A stretch of DNA of 64,000 nucleotides, taken from Nelumbo lutea (lineage: Eukaryota > Streptophyta > Magnoliopsida > Proteales > Nelumbonaceae). Shown in pieces: positions 22,629-34,768 of the stretch. The notes under the pieces were generated by a model. That model ran no database searches. It saw only the letters and a list, made by a program, of their open reading frames with translations, and was not told the DNA's origin. Made by a program: the position numbers and the translations under genes. The first letter of the stretch is position 1; the number at the start of each line of letters is the position of its first letter. Where the stretch lies: contig JAKGHH010000005.1 of NCBI GenBank assembly GCA_022828595.1, positions 58,647,655 to 58,711,654 on the forward strand, written 5' to 3'.

Positions 22629-22840
22629 CCTAACAGTGCTTGTGGCAGGCAGTTCAAGAGGCCACATGCAGCAGAGCTATCTGATTTAGGGTGTTTAATT
22701 GTGTTGGCCCTTGGAGTCATTCTTCTTCAAGGAACAGGTGGAGTAAATGGAACTTCTGGATCACATTAATAGTATCCCTCCAATGTTCCTTGATAAAAAA
22801 AATAATCCTACAATTTTCTTCTTTATTCAGTTAGTCATTG

Positions 22841-22887
22841 AGCCGACCCGATATAGTTGGGATAAGGCTTGGATGATGATGATGATG
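22841..22887 (+). mobile_element. Very short retroposed tail (47 bp) with 16-bp TSD
   Basis: GACCCGATATAGTTGGGATAAGG...GATGATGATG is the 3' tail shared by RTE-type LINEs and some plant SINEs. It is flanked by ATTCAGTTAGTCATTG (22825-22840) and ATTCAGTTGGTCATTG (22888-22903), a 16-bp duplication with one mismatch. So only the last 47 bases were copied: an extreme 5' truncation. A similar tail (CATATAGTTGGGACAAGGC with GATGATGATG) is at about 24038-24075. Confidence 0.7.
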
Positions 22888-23181
22888 ATTCAGTTGGTCA
22901 TTGTCCTGGAACTTTGAAGCATGAGAGTTTCCATATTGAGTAACTTGAATAAGAAGACTTTCTTTACAATATTTATTTTCTTCCATCAGATATCAGCCTA
23001 ATATATCACATGATCGTGGTCAAGGAACAATCAAGCTCCATGTGGGGTACAATGTATTAGAGGTCAGCCAGCAGATCAAATGATTATGTCAAATTTGATG
23101 CACATTGCATGCTTATTGAAATTGAACGTTATAATGCTTGGATTGAATATCTATTTTAACTGATCCTTCAAACTGTGACAG

Positions 23182-23646
23182 GTATTTGATAAACTATGCC
23201 AAAATTTTGGCGGGGATGTGTTGCCAACTCTGTTCAGTTCTTCAGAGGGGCTTGCAAATTCTTCACCAGAAAATATGAGATTTTGGCTGTGGAGATATAT
23301 TTCCGATCAAGCATTAGCTATTGTTGCATCTAATATCCTTTTTTTTTGGTTTACGCTTTTTTGTTTTAGATTTTTTTGGCACCTTGGTCAAGGCAATCAT
23401 ACACTTTCCCTTTATTTTCCTTATCTAGTCATACTTGTGCATTCAATTATCTTATTAGCCCTGGCAATCACTTTATCTATGTGTATTGTTGCCCACAATA
23501 ATCCACTGCTTGCTTTGCTGGTATCAAATAATTTTTCTGAAAATAAGAGCAATGTGTTTAAACGCTTTAGCAAGGACAACATTCACAGTGTGGTGTATCA
23601 TGGTGAGTTGTTCTTCTACCTTTGTTCTTATTTGGTGGATTGGTGA
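23182..23646 (+). other. Unrecognised open stretch, exon-like at its start
   Basis: A frame opens at 23182 right after a plausible acceptor (TGACAG) and runs through FGGDVLPTLFSSSEGLA and ENMRFWLWRYISDQALAIVAS before turning into low-complexity hydrophobic residues (from about 23340). The first 50 codons look like protein in composition, but I do not recognise the family, and no GT donor follows at the natural end. It may be a pseudogene exon of an unknown gene or chance. A second exon-like piece with a GTGAGT donor ends near 23603. Confidence 0.25.
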
Positions 23647-25151
23647 TCCACTACCATTGTCTGCCTTTCCACCCATTGAATGTGATCTGTGTTTCTGATG
23701 CTCAGACTTGTAAATAACTATGAATATCCTAAATGGTCCTGGGTCCTGCTATAATTGCACGCCATGGAGCCAACTGAAAATAAATACATGGTGACAGTTC
23801 TTCTGATTTATCTTGAAAGGGCAGTCTTGGTCTTTCTGTTACCTTTCCAAAACTTTCCATATTTTCCTTTTTAGTGCTATAACTTTTTTCCAGCTTATAT
23901 GTAGGATTGGAACATGACAGAGCAATGCCCCAATGTTGATTTCTGGTCATAGTCAAGTATCATTCTCTCCACAGCTGAATGATGGATATGGCAGTGAACA
24001 GAATTGAATGGAAAAACAGGATTGATGTATCTGAACCCATATAGTTGGGACAAGGCTTAGATGATGATGATGAGACTAGCACCTTTCTCTCTGAAACTTA
24101 AAACTGAAGTAGAAGTTCTTGTATAGAGCCTACTTGTCTCCAGAAGAGCACCGGTGTTCTCAAGGTCTTAAGAGAAAGGGTGTAGGGATTTCCAGTAAGG
24201 ACTGATTTGGACCATGAAATGCCGAGTTGGTTGCAATTACAGAAACTTAAAGTTGCCACCTACCATGATTTTTTTTTTTTTTTGTTTTGATAGCAAGAGA
24301 AAAATCTTTATCACTTATAAGGTGCAAAGACAACACCTTCACTCAACACACAACACCAACCAAGTAAGCAAACACTCACTGACCATTACACCTCTTCAAA
24401 AGAAACAGGCTCTCCACCTCTCTCACACCTTTATAGCTAGCAAAAAGAAAACAAGAATCCCCTTCATCAAAGCAACAACTTCAGACTCCCCACTCTCTGC
24501 CTGAGCCACTGCCTTTAAACCTCCCAATCAAATATTTCCTCCTACCTGACCATTACACCCACTGCCTGAGCCACTGCCTTTTGGTTGTTCCTTGTAAGTT
24601 GTAATTAGGTACATGCTCATGCTTACATTCTTTCCTTTGAGATAAATATGCTGGCCATGATGATGCTTTTCAAATTTCTATTTAGGTATTTTTCTTCTTT
24701 TGTTTGTTGTTAACCAGAATTTGGTAAGAAAAAGAGAGAAAGCTACAACAAAATGCACAAGGTGTTGCATCCAGGAAGCAAAGAAGATACTATCATATTC
24801 CTTGGGAAAAAATTAGAGAGAGAGAGAGAGAGAGAATACACAGCAATATCCATGGGTCTACATGGACTCCAGGAAGTTGTGCCATCAAGACAGATCTGCA
24901 AGATGATGTCATTCCTAGACTATTTTATCCCCAGGCACTGAAATCTTCTGCTTTTTCTTTTTTATCTTTTTGTATGTGGATTAATTTGGCTTTTCTTGAT
25001 GTTTTGGGTTAGGAATGTCAGTGTCTCTGGCTAAGTGGTAAACCCGCCTTGACCTGACCTGGGTCAGCCTAATTGGGTTTCAGGTTGAGGTCAACCTGTG
25101 CCAAGCATGACCTGTTGACATAGTATCACTGAAACATTTGTAAAAATAGCC

Positions 25152-25190
<39 letters not shown>

Positions 25191-26388
25191 CAGTAGTTAT
25201 ATATTCTCCTTTTCCACACAAGGCGTTGTTAGGAGGTTTCTACTCCACCTAAATATAAGAACTTTCTACTCAGAGGTGGATCATATTGAAGATTGACACA
25301 AGTGATTTTCCAGAACAAAGGTGACAGTGATTTTCCAGAACTAGCGGACACTAAGAAAATTCTAGTTGACTTGTACACCAAATAAAAAGAGTTCATCATA
25401 GGTGGCCAGATCATCTGCCCACGAGAACTCTGTCCACATCTACTCACAACACACTACCCCCATGAATTGGGAATATCACCCCTGCATAATATTATGTAGG
25501 AGGATGAGATGTTCTTTATGTGCAGCTGCGATGTGTTGTGGGTACAGTCAACAAGATGAGAGAATTAGGTAAAAAATTAGAGTTAGGGGAAAAAAACTAA
25601 GGCTTAGTTTGGAAGGAGTATAAATGCAAATATGTAGAGTGCAAAATCTTATATTTTGTATTATTTTGTATGTATTTGCATTTGTACTCTTTAAGGCCCA
25701 GTTTGGAAGGAATACGAATACAAATACGTATAGTGCAAATCCATATGAAATACAAGGTTTTGCACTCTACATATTTGTATTTGTACTCCTTCCAAATGGA
25801 GCCAAATGCAAAATAGTCTCATAAAATAACACAATGGTAGTTTAGGGTTTTATATATGTTTAAACATGTACAGGACAGTCATTTAGGCTGCAACAGTATT
25901 CGATTATCCGAATTTGAATTCGAATTCAATCCCATTAAAGGGTGATCCATCTTTCATTTATTTATAATTGAATCGAATATGGATTTACTCCTATTTGATC
26001 TTGTAAAATCCCATTCAATTTGATTTAAACATATATATGCTCATATATAATGGTGAAACTTACAACCAATCAACCCGCATCATAAAAGTAGGAACCAATC
26101 AGGTGGATTTTCACCAAAATTCACAGGGGGCTGTGATTAGTAGAAGCCTTTCTGGTATTATGTCTTTCTTGCATCATAGATTTTCCCATACTTAAAAAAT
26201 TATATTATATCTATTTGTAACACTGGTTTGAATGTTGTGTTTTTACTTAATGGTCATAGGTTCAAGTTTTAAACATGTTATTTTTTTTATTCATTTTGTT
26301 CATGAAATACAAAATCAAAATCATTTTTAGTTCAATTTATTAACAATATATGACATTTTGGTCATTTTTAGTTTAATTTATCGGTAAA
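23647..26388. other. Intergenic, repeat relics, no gene recognised
   Basis: Contains the retroposon-type tail at about 24038-24075, a poly(T) run (24271-24285) followed by A-rich sequence, GA repeats (24813-24833), a TA microsatellite (about 25157-25184), and the foldback MITE pair at 25601-25802. No supported coding sequence. Confidence 0.4.
25601..25802. repeat. Palindromic foldback MITE, two copies in tandem
   Basis: Copy 1 (about 25601-25690) has AGTTTGGAAGGAGTATAAAT and its inverted partner ATTTGCATTTGTACTCTTTAA. Copy 2 (about 25691-25802) has AGTTTGGAAGGAATACGAAT and ATTTGTATTTGTACTCCTTCC. This is the same family and the same head-to-tail doubling as at 7562-7755. Confidence 0.65.
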
Positions 26389-26899
26389 TTGCTGAAACCT
26401 CCTCTGAAATTTGGTAATTGCAATCACCTCCTATGCACTTTCTGACATAGTTGCAAGTAGACTCCCCTTGTTAGAATCCTCTAAAAAGAGGCACGAAAAT
26501 GTCCAAAATATCCATGAAGTTACTTTTGATCAAAATGTTTAGTTTTCAAATTTTCTCTTCATATGAATCACTAGCACAAACCCTTTCAATTTGTTTTTTG
26601 AAATTGATTTATTTTTCAAATTTGCCCTTCATATCAATCATTCAAAAGTAAAGTTGCAATTTTGAATTCTCTATTTTTTTTTGTTTATAAAATTTGTATT
26701 CTTTTTTTCAATAGAAACCAGCCTCAACGGTAACTGTATGGGTATTTTGGGCATTTTTGTGCATCTTGTTAGAAGATTCTTACAAGGGGGTCGACTTGCT
26801 ATTATGTCACAAATTTGAGGGGAGGTGATTGTAATTACCAAACTTCAGGAAAGGTTTTAGCAATGGTAAAAAAACTTTAGGGGAGATTTCAGCAATATA
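26389..26899. mobile_element. MULE-like non-autonomous element with long inverted ends
   Basis: The left arm begins ATTGCTGAAACCTCC and runs through TTTGGTAATTGCAATCACCTCC and CTTGTTAGAATCCTCTAA. The right arm is the reverse complement in the same order (GGAGGTGATTGTAATTACCAAA, TTAGAAGATTCTTACAAGGG), over about 120-160 bp, with a small extra repeat near the outer end of the right arm. The flanks are AT-rich and no clean 9-bp target duplication could be fixed. Long arms and small size fit a Mutator-like element. Non-coding. Confidence 0.6.
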
Positions 26900-28090
26900 T
26901 CCTTTATTTATTAACAATATTCGATTACAATATGAAGTCAAATTGGATTTAATGTATATGATCTGATAAGATTCAAATTTGAATATAAATATATCAAATT
27001 TGAATACACATATATCCAATATCCAATATGATTCACTCCATTTTGCATATACCCCTATATGTTTAACGGAAAAGTACACGATAACTCACTGCAGAATTCT
27101 TAATTCCACTGCAGACTTACAAAAATTCAAAATGTCAAATACCTCCAACCCATACACAAATGCCTGCATGAATTGGCATCAATTCCGAACTGACATCTAC
27201 CCCAACTATACATTGGGCATTTGAGCCTAAGAATTCTGGCGCTGGGCTGAACCGTCATTCTCCCTATGTTTAATTGGGTATATGGATACTTTTAACCTTC
27301 CTTTTTTGTTTTGTTATTAAGATTTCACATGAAGTCATTTTTATATTATTTATTATTCAGAAAAGGATGTCTTAAAAATTAAAATTATATTAAAATAGGC
27401 ATATACTCAGCGGAAGATACCATATAATACGTCCAATACTTTGTGCCGTGGTCATATCATATGAGAATCTTCTATGATAGATAGAATAAGGATTCCCTAC
27501 TCACAAAATCTGTTCCCACGGCCTTTCAGCCGTGCGTTGGGTACATCTTCGTGCTTTGTATGATTTTTTTGGGAGATATTCTCAATGCTTGACTGCAATG
27601 TCGGTGAGGTTAGTATGAGTTTGGATTTTGTGAAAGCAAAATCCTAATTCTCTAGGATGATGGAATACTGACAGCATGGCAAAGTTACAACTTCACCGAG
27701 TGACCTGGTCATCATTTGTGGGTTGGGCAACCTGCTCACAACAGAAAACTGTTCCCACTTATTCCAACATGATCTGTATCCACACATTGCAGACATGATG
27801 GGTCCAGTCTGATCATGGTGAGATGTGCAGATTTGGAAGCATGTTGGCACAGTTTTTGTTGTGAGCAGATCCCAATTCTTAGAGCTTGATGAGATGGCCA
27901 GATCTCTGCTCTCTACACAACACAATTACACAATAGGAACCCAAAATAGTAAATAGACCGAGACCGGCATTGGGCCCAACGTGGGCCACGTTACGTGGCT
28001 AGGAGTGAGAGGACTCATGGGCATTATTTCATTTACATATGGGACCTAATTTGTATATCTAGAAAGATAAAGGGTCTTTCAGAATTTTTA
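26900..28090. other. Intergenic region upstream of the Grx/DEP/DUF547 gene
   Basis: No coding sequence recognised. About 27955-28010 has TGGGCC and several ACGTGG/CCACGT words (GGCCACGTTACGTGGC), the kind of ACGT-core and site II-like elements common in plant promoters. It likely serves as the distal promoter of the gene that starts near 28130. Confidence 0.4.
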
Positions 28091-28096
28091 CAAAAA

Positions 28097-28114
28097 TATA
28101 TAAACCTATAAAAG
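28097..28114 (+). promoter_or_regulatory. TATA box pair of the Grx/DEP/DUF547 gene
   Basis: TATATAAA (28097-28104) and CTATAAAAG (28106-28114) lie in tandem. Transcription would start around 28130-28145, giving a leader exon that ends at the GTAAGT donor at 28267. Confidence 0.55.
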
Positions 28115-28129
28115 GGTCTTAAGTCTCAA

Positions 28130-30188
28130 CTCTTAACTCTTGATCAGTTGATGATCCGTGCATGCATTTCACCTGTGGAGTTCCCCGCTTTCTATGATCG
28201 TCTGTTACCATCAACCATCTCGGATTATTTCTATTTGATCCGAGTTGTTCTTCGAGAATTCTCTCTGTAAGTTATGTTTCTTCAGATCTTCAATATTTTG
28301 TTTCTCTCTTCTTCTGGAGCTCTACCATTTTATCGAATATTGCATTGTTTCCGTTAGATCCGCTGGTTTCTCCCATGTTACTATTTGAATTTGTTTCCAG
28401 ACGCTTGGTTACATTGATCTTTATGTTTCTTCGCAGTGTTTCTATAAATTTGGTTGCAGAGACCCCAATGGAGCTGGTTCTGATGTATGTTTTTCATGTC
28501 TTCATAAAGTTACGGCTTCGGAACATCCGCGTTGGAGATCAACGCCTTCTTATTATGATATTTCATATTCGTGTTTGATGGTTTATTTATTTATTTATGT
28601 TTTGCTTTTGCTGCTTTGCTTCCGGTTTCGATGTCATTTTGATTTCCTCTCTTATAATTGCCTTCTAGTTTTTACTGTATCTCGCATCGCAATCTTTGGG
28701 TTTTGGATTTTTAATTGCCATTTCATTTTATTTTTTGAGCCATTTTAGGGGAGAGAGTGAGAGACACCTGAAGCTTGCTTTCATGACTTCCATTTTTATG
28801 AGAGAAGTAAAGGATGAGGTGTTATTCGTTGATTGGCTACGTTTTCCTCCCATCCGTTTAGAGTTGAATTTTTCATCTGGTTTCTGTTTTTTCTCCTGCT
28901 TATTTGGCATTTATTTGTTTGAACAATCTTTTAACTAAAAAAGAAAAAGAAAAAAAAAAACAACCTTTTTGTCGGTTCCATGAAAAAGGACTAGGCTGCA
29001 TTAACTTTCTTGCTAATCGCTAATTGCTTCGTGTATTCATTTACGAAGCGGATTAGCAACTGTGTTAAAGTGTTCAAAAATTAAAAGTCTGTGGAGTGTG
29101 GACCTCGTTGGAAATTCTTGCTATCCTTCATGAATACTTCGTTTGAATCGTTAAAAAACACCACAAATATCCACATTTCTAAGAAAAACTGTTAAAACTA
29201 TTCTTTTATGTTATAGCTGGATAACTGCCATAAATGTTATTTCTCCACTTAATATAGAACTCTTATGAAGAAAGTAAACAATGAATCCCCATGTTTTCAT
29301 TTATCTAGATAGATATAATTGACTACCACGTGTTGAACTGTTAAAGTTTTAAAACATGGATCTCTGAATCTTGTCAGAATTATTTTTGTCCTTATTATTT
29401 ATATCAAATACTAAAAAGATCGTCAATGTCTAGAGTTCTGAAAAAATGTTATTATTTTTGAATAAAAAATGTTATTTATTATTATTTATTATTTTTTCAA
29501 ATTTATCCAATTAACTCTCCCAAGTCCCAACTATTACATCGGATTCAAATTAATATAGAAATTATGACGTGAGCAAACAATTACTCCCTATGTATTTTGA
29601 ATATGCCTAGCATCATTATACACTGAATTTTAAAGGCCTTCTGGTGGGATATTCTCAGAAATGCTAGGGAAGGATTAAAATTTTGCTGGAAATAATTGAC
29701 ATTCTGGTTTTCCTTTCCATTTTACAAAGAAGGAGATGGAAAAAAATAATAAGGAACCAAGAATTTGGGAATAAAATAGAGAGAACAAAAATGGATAAAT
29801 AGATATATAACAGAGATAACAAAGAGGTTATTGAAATGAAGACAATAAGAAATAATACTAAAACTATGTAGATAACATTTTTATTTTTTCTATCAAGGGT
29901 GCTTGTGCTTTCTTAAAGTTACAACCAAATCTAAAAAATCCACCTAAATTTCTGTCAACTTCTGTGTTTCCAACTGAGTTTAAACGTGGCTCAAAATCTT
30001 AAATTAAATGCTTGATGTTAGTCTACTTCCGTGGGTTTATGCCTTAATACACGTTTTTTTTTTTTTTTTTGCAGGACTGTGGAAATATCTCACTAGCTTG
30101 ACATAATTAAACACTGCAGGCTGATTAAATTTTCAGAGCCCATGTATCCTTAAATTAAAGCCCAAGCTTGGCCATATTTGCTTGAATT
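28130..30188 (+). promoter_or_regulatory. Leader exon and 1.8 kb leader intron of the Grx/DEP/DUF547 gene
   Basis: A noncoding exon (about 28130-28266) ends in CTCTCT|GTAAGT. The next acceptor is a long poly(T) tract ending in GCAG at 30074. Exon 2 runs from 30075 and includes a 114-base leader before the ATG. The intron (28267-30074) is T-rich near its start with TTTATTT-like words. Long 5'-leader introns of this type often raise expression in plants. That effect is inferred here; only the splice signals are seen. Confidence 0.55.
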
Positions 30189-32330
30189 ATGGAAAGTGAA
30201 GACTTCAATGGGAGAAATGCGGTGGTCCATCCAACTTCTGAAAAACAGGAGAAAGATGTAGTTGATCTTCCAAAAGAAGAGGAAGTACATTGTGAATTGA
30301 AATCCTCAAACACCAGTGAAGAGCAGCTCGATTCAGATATAGTTGGTCTTACAAAAGAGGAGAAAGCACAGTGTGAATTGAAATCCTCAAATATCAGTGA
30401 AGAGCATCTCAATTCAGACATAGTTGATCTTCCAAAAGAGGAGGAAGCAAAATGTGAATTGAAATCCTCAAATATCAGTGAAGAGCATCTCAATTCAGAC
30501 ATAGTTGATCCTCCAAAAGAAGAGGAAGCACAGTGTGAATTGAAATCCTCGAACATCAGTGAAGAGCATCTCAATTCAGACATAGTTGATCCTCCAAAAG
30601 AAGAGGAAGCACAGTGTGAATTGAAATCCTCGAACATCAGTGAAGAGCATCTCAATGCAGACATAGTTGATCTTCCAAAAGAAGAGGATGTGCATTCTGA
30701 ATTGAAATCTTCAAACATCAGTGAAGAGCATCTCAATTCAGACAAGGAAGGAGAGAACCCAAACATTGAGAGTGAGGAGTCTAGAGGATTGGAGTCTGAA
30801 AACCAAGAAGAGACAAAGCAGGTGGCAGAGAAGAATCTAGGTAAGGAGAAAGAGGCAGAACCTGCCTCTGATGGAACTGAGATTCGTGGTGTGGAACCTA
30901 CAAGGAGTTCAGCTGCACAGTCCTCGGATCTTGGCCCAGAGGCACAAAGGCCTACTTGGCCTGAAAAGGCTGAGACACTTAAGAACTTTGTTAAGGAGAA
31001 AGGAACAGTTGCTTTCTCTACTGTCGCTTCTGTATCTACTTTTCTTCATCGTCTTTCCAGAAGAAGAGATGAAGATAGACAAAAGTTTCCTCATGATGAA
31101 GAGTATCATGATAATTCAGGGATTAAGGAGGGAGAGGATTCTTCGTTGGGAAGCCAAGCAAAAGAAGCCTCTCAAAAAGCAGCGGAAAGATCCACATGGA
31201 ATCCTTTTATCTATTTCAAGATTGCATGGGATGTAGATACACAGAGCAAAAGGGAGGAACAGGAAGAAGCATGCACTGAAGAATTAGTACAACCACTACC
31301 AATGAAGGGAAGAGTAATACTTTATACAAGGCTCGGTTGCCAGGAAAGTAAAGAGGTTAGGCTATTTCTACGTCAGAAAAGGCTAAGATACGTAGAGATT
31401 AACATTGACATCTTTCCGAGTCGAAAACTAGAACTGGAGAAGAGCACTGGATCTTCTGCTGTTCCTAAGGTGTTTTTCAATGAATTCCTGGCTGGAGGAC
31501 TGAGTGAACTCAAGGCCATGGATGAATCTGGAAAACTTTCAGAGAGGATTCAAGACCTGATTACTCAAGAACCATCTGCTGCAGCTCCTATGCCACCATT
31601 TTCTGGTGAAGATGACATCTCCAGTAGTGGGACAGTGGATGAACTGGCTGTTATTGTTCGGAAGATGAGAGAAACTATTGTGATCAAGGACAGGTTTTAT
31701 AGGTTACGCAGGTTCACCAACTGCTTTCTAGGGTCAGAGGCTACAGATTTTTTATCAGAGCATCAGTACTTGGAAAGAGAAGAGGTTAGTTCTTATGCAC
31801 TTTTAATCTTGGGGAAAGCCTGAGCTTACATCCACTTAATTATGGTACCAGCATAAATGACTGTAAACATTCAGGATTCCAAGCCTCCAAATCTATTGAG
31901 GTCACCTCAGGGATCTTCTATGCAATAAACTGGCCTGATAAGGATGGTTCTCACAAGACAATTGCCCACATTTCTTCGTCTCTGGACAAAAATGTGACAA
32001 ACATCCAGAGTCAAAGGTTTAATGGCAACAGGCCAATTTTTTGTTCAGAATATCTCCTAGGCAGGGGCCAATAGGGTAAGAGAGTCCCACTTCCCTGATT
32101 TATGTGATTAACCCAATAACACTCTTAGTTTAAGTTTATTTATACTGGATAATTGCCCTTTGGATTTTGATATTATTGGCCATAAAGGAAATCATACAAT
32201 CTTGTAGGCCTGAGGTGTTCTATCAGTGTTCTAATTGTTATGGTTGTCTTAGGTTATCTGCTTTTAATTGAATATTAATTCTTCAAGGTTGGCTGGAGCT
32301 TTGAAGAGAGTATATGGATGTATTTATCTT

Positions 32331-32361
<31 letters not shown>

Positions 32362-34768
32362 CTGTCTTGCTCTCATGCATTATATGTTAGTCTGGTATAT
32401 AAGAGAATAACCATTAAAATGGTCAAACTTTTCTGGACCACGTTCAGTGACCTACAAATTGGCCTGTTATAACCATGTGCACAGCAAAAATCTTATCTGT
32501 ATGATCTCTGACTAAAAAAGGCCACTACCCAATACTGGTCCCGGCTATCTTGGGTTTTGGGAGGGGTAGACTGGATATGGAACTAATCTCTACCATTTTT
32601 TGCATGAAATGGCTACCCTCATACTCAAACCCGTGGTTTCATGCTTATCAGTTCTTTCTGTGACCTTTAAAGATTCTGGGTCTTGAAGCCCCAGCATGAG
32701 TGCTGCGACCTCCTAACTTTTAATTCATTTTTTATGGTGCTTGACAAATCATATTGTATAACACTAAGACTTGGTAGCATTCTTGTTCTATCTCAATCCT
32801 ATGTTCACTTAGTGTTCTTCTTTCTCCTGGTTTTTATGAGACAGGCTATTGAGCTTGGACGAAAGCTTGCAAACAAACATTTCTTTTGGCATGTTCTTGA
32901 GTATGTTTCTTGGCACTGTTCCTCTCAGGATATGCATACTTTCTCTCTACATCTTGTGTTAGTGTTGTTAGATTCAGATCAGACCATATGATTACACTAT
33001 GATACAATCCCCAGAAAAGTTTTCTATATGATCTCTGTTTCCAAAATGTTGATTTGGTAAAATCTTCTTAAATATGATTACAAGGTGTTATGCAATATAA
33101 TATTTTTGTTTTGAAACTTCTATTAAATATTAAATTAATGAAAATATGAGTTTTAAGTTTTTATTATTTTCATTGATTTTTCATTCACTTTTAATTGTGC
33201 AAATCGCATGGTCAGACGAATTGACCAGTGACCTGTCACATTCAGCGGGTTGATGCCCAGTCTGGTTTTGACAACACTATTTTGTGCTCACTATTTGACA
33301 CATGTTCTGATGGGATGATTATTGCCTGTTTGTTCTCGATGAGGTTTTCTATCCAGCGAGAATGTCTTTGAAGATGGCAACCATTTATATCGGTTCTTGG
33401 ATCATGATCCCATCATCTTGTCTCAATGTCACAATTTTCCAAGGGGCACCATTGATATGAAACCAAAGTCCATTGTCGAAATTGCATCAAGGTTGAGATA
33501 TTTGTCATTCGCAATCTTTGAAGCTTACACCTCTGAGGATGGAAAACATGTCGATTACAGAAGTATCCATGGCAGTGAGGAGTTTGCAAGGTTTTCTGAA
33601 TATTAAAATTTGAAGATATAAATGAAAAATGTTAACAAGTGTCTGTCAACTTTTTCTAATTTTCTTTTTCTATTTCTGCACAGGTATTTAAGAGTAGTTG
33701 AGGAGCTTCAGAGGGTAGATCTGCAGGATATATCCAGGGAGGAGAAACTTGCTTTCTTCATAAATCTGTATAATATGATGGCCATCCATGCAATATTACT
33801 CTGGGGTTATCCTGTTGGAGCATTGGGGCGGCGAAAAATGCTTGGAGACTTCAAGTATGTTGTTGGCGGATGCACCTACTCACTTTCATTTATTCATAAT
33901 GGCATCTTAAGGGGAAATCAACGACCCCCATACAATCTGATGAAGCCCTTTAGTGTGAGAGACAGACGTTCCAAGGTGAGATATGGCAACCCCTGTTTCG
34001 AGTTTAGATAGTAGAGATTTGAATATCCATCTTATGCATTGCTCCAGACAAGTAATGGCTGTTGGACTGGATCAGGTATCCCTTTCAAATGCAGAACCAC
34101 TAGTTCATTTTGCTCTGGTCTGTGGCACCCGGTCAGGGCCAGCTCTTCGATGCTACTCACCTGGAAACATTGACAAGGAGCTGAAGGAGGCAGCCTATGA
34201 TTTTATAAGGAATGGAGGTGTAAATTTTGATGTGGAAGCAAAGGTGGCATCAGTCAATAGAATTCTTCGATGGTAAGTTTCTAAAGAATACAGGAACAAT
34301 TTTTAGTGTTTATCAACATGATAATCATTTGCACAAAGAAAAGCTTCCTTCCTAGTATGGGCGAAGGTAATAACAAAGTCAGGACAGCTGGAGAGCAAGA
34401 GTTTTCTTTCTATACTTGTGCTAAGTTGGCATATTTCTAGTGGAATTACCCAATTTTTGGACTAATTACTTCTGGATGGTCTCCAGTCTGTGGTTGTTGT
34501 GAGTGGTTCATTCTGTTTCGAGAACCATGCATATCCCCAGAGATTATTCTAGTTCTTGTGATAACTAACATTGTGGTGGTCTGGCTTTGATTTCTCTTTG
34601 CTTCTAATTTTCAGGTATAGTGTAGACTTTGGCAAGAATGACACAGAGGTATTGAAGTATGTAGCCAACTATCTGGAGCCGGAGAAGTCAGAGAAGTTGC
34701 TGGAGTTGCTTACTAACACTCAATTGAAAATGACATACCAGACCTATGACTGGGGCTTGAACAATTAG
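30189..34768 (+). CDS. Glutaredoxin-like, DEP and DUF547 domain protein (6 coding exons)
   Basis: Coding exons: 30189-31784, 32845-32900, 33357-33590, 33684-33975, 34076-34272, 34615-34768. All joins are GT-AG and keep phase (2529 bases, about 842 residues). Domain order: six 27-residue acidic repeats (23-184); an acidic/basic linker; a glutaredoxin-like fold (about 374-455) with C384-Q-E-S387 at the redox site and cis-Pro P426; a DEP domain (about 485-552, ELAVIVRKMRE...RFTNCFLGSEATDFL); and DUF547 (about 600-765, with EEKLAFFINLYNMMAIHAIL, ALGRRKMLGDFKYVVGG, HFALVCGTRSGPALR). The same domain set is known in Arabidopsis proteins annotated as DUF547/DEP/glutaredoxin electron carriers of unknown role. 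The active site has one Cys only (CxxS), so any thiol chemistry would be monothiol, or the domain is purely structural. No transmembrane segment is evident. The reading frame is intact and likely functional. Confidence 0.9.
30255..30740 (+). repeat. Six in-frame 81-bp tandem repeats in the Grx/DEP/DUF547 gene
   Basis: Six head-to-tail units of exactly 81 bp encode 27 residues each, of the form DIVDxPKEEExxCELKSSN followed by (I/T)SEE(H/Q)L(N/D)(S/A). Units start at 30255, 30336, 30417, 30498, 30579 and 30660. Units 4 and 5 differ at one base in 81, so the last duplication is recent; units 1, 2 and 6 are more diverged. The repeat keeps all three forward phases and leaves an open frame on the minus strand as well. 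Confidence 0.9.

Noticed and set aside
30155..30766. A 203-codon open frame on the minus strand across the 81-bp repeats
   Set aside because: It is the shadow of the plus-strand repeats. The repeat length is divisible by three, so a stop-free unit stays stop-free; the plus strand has the real domains and splice structure.
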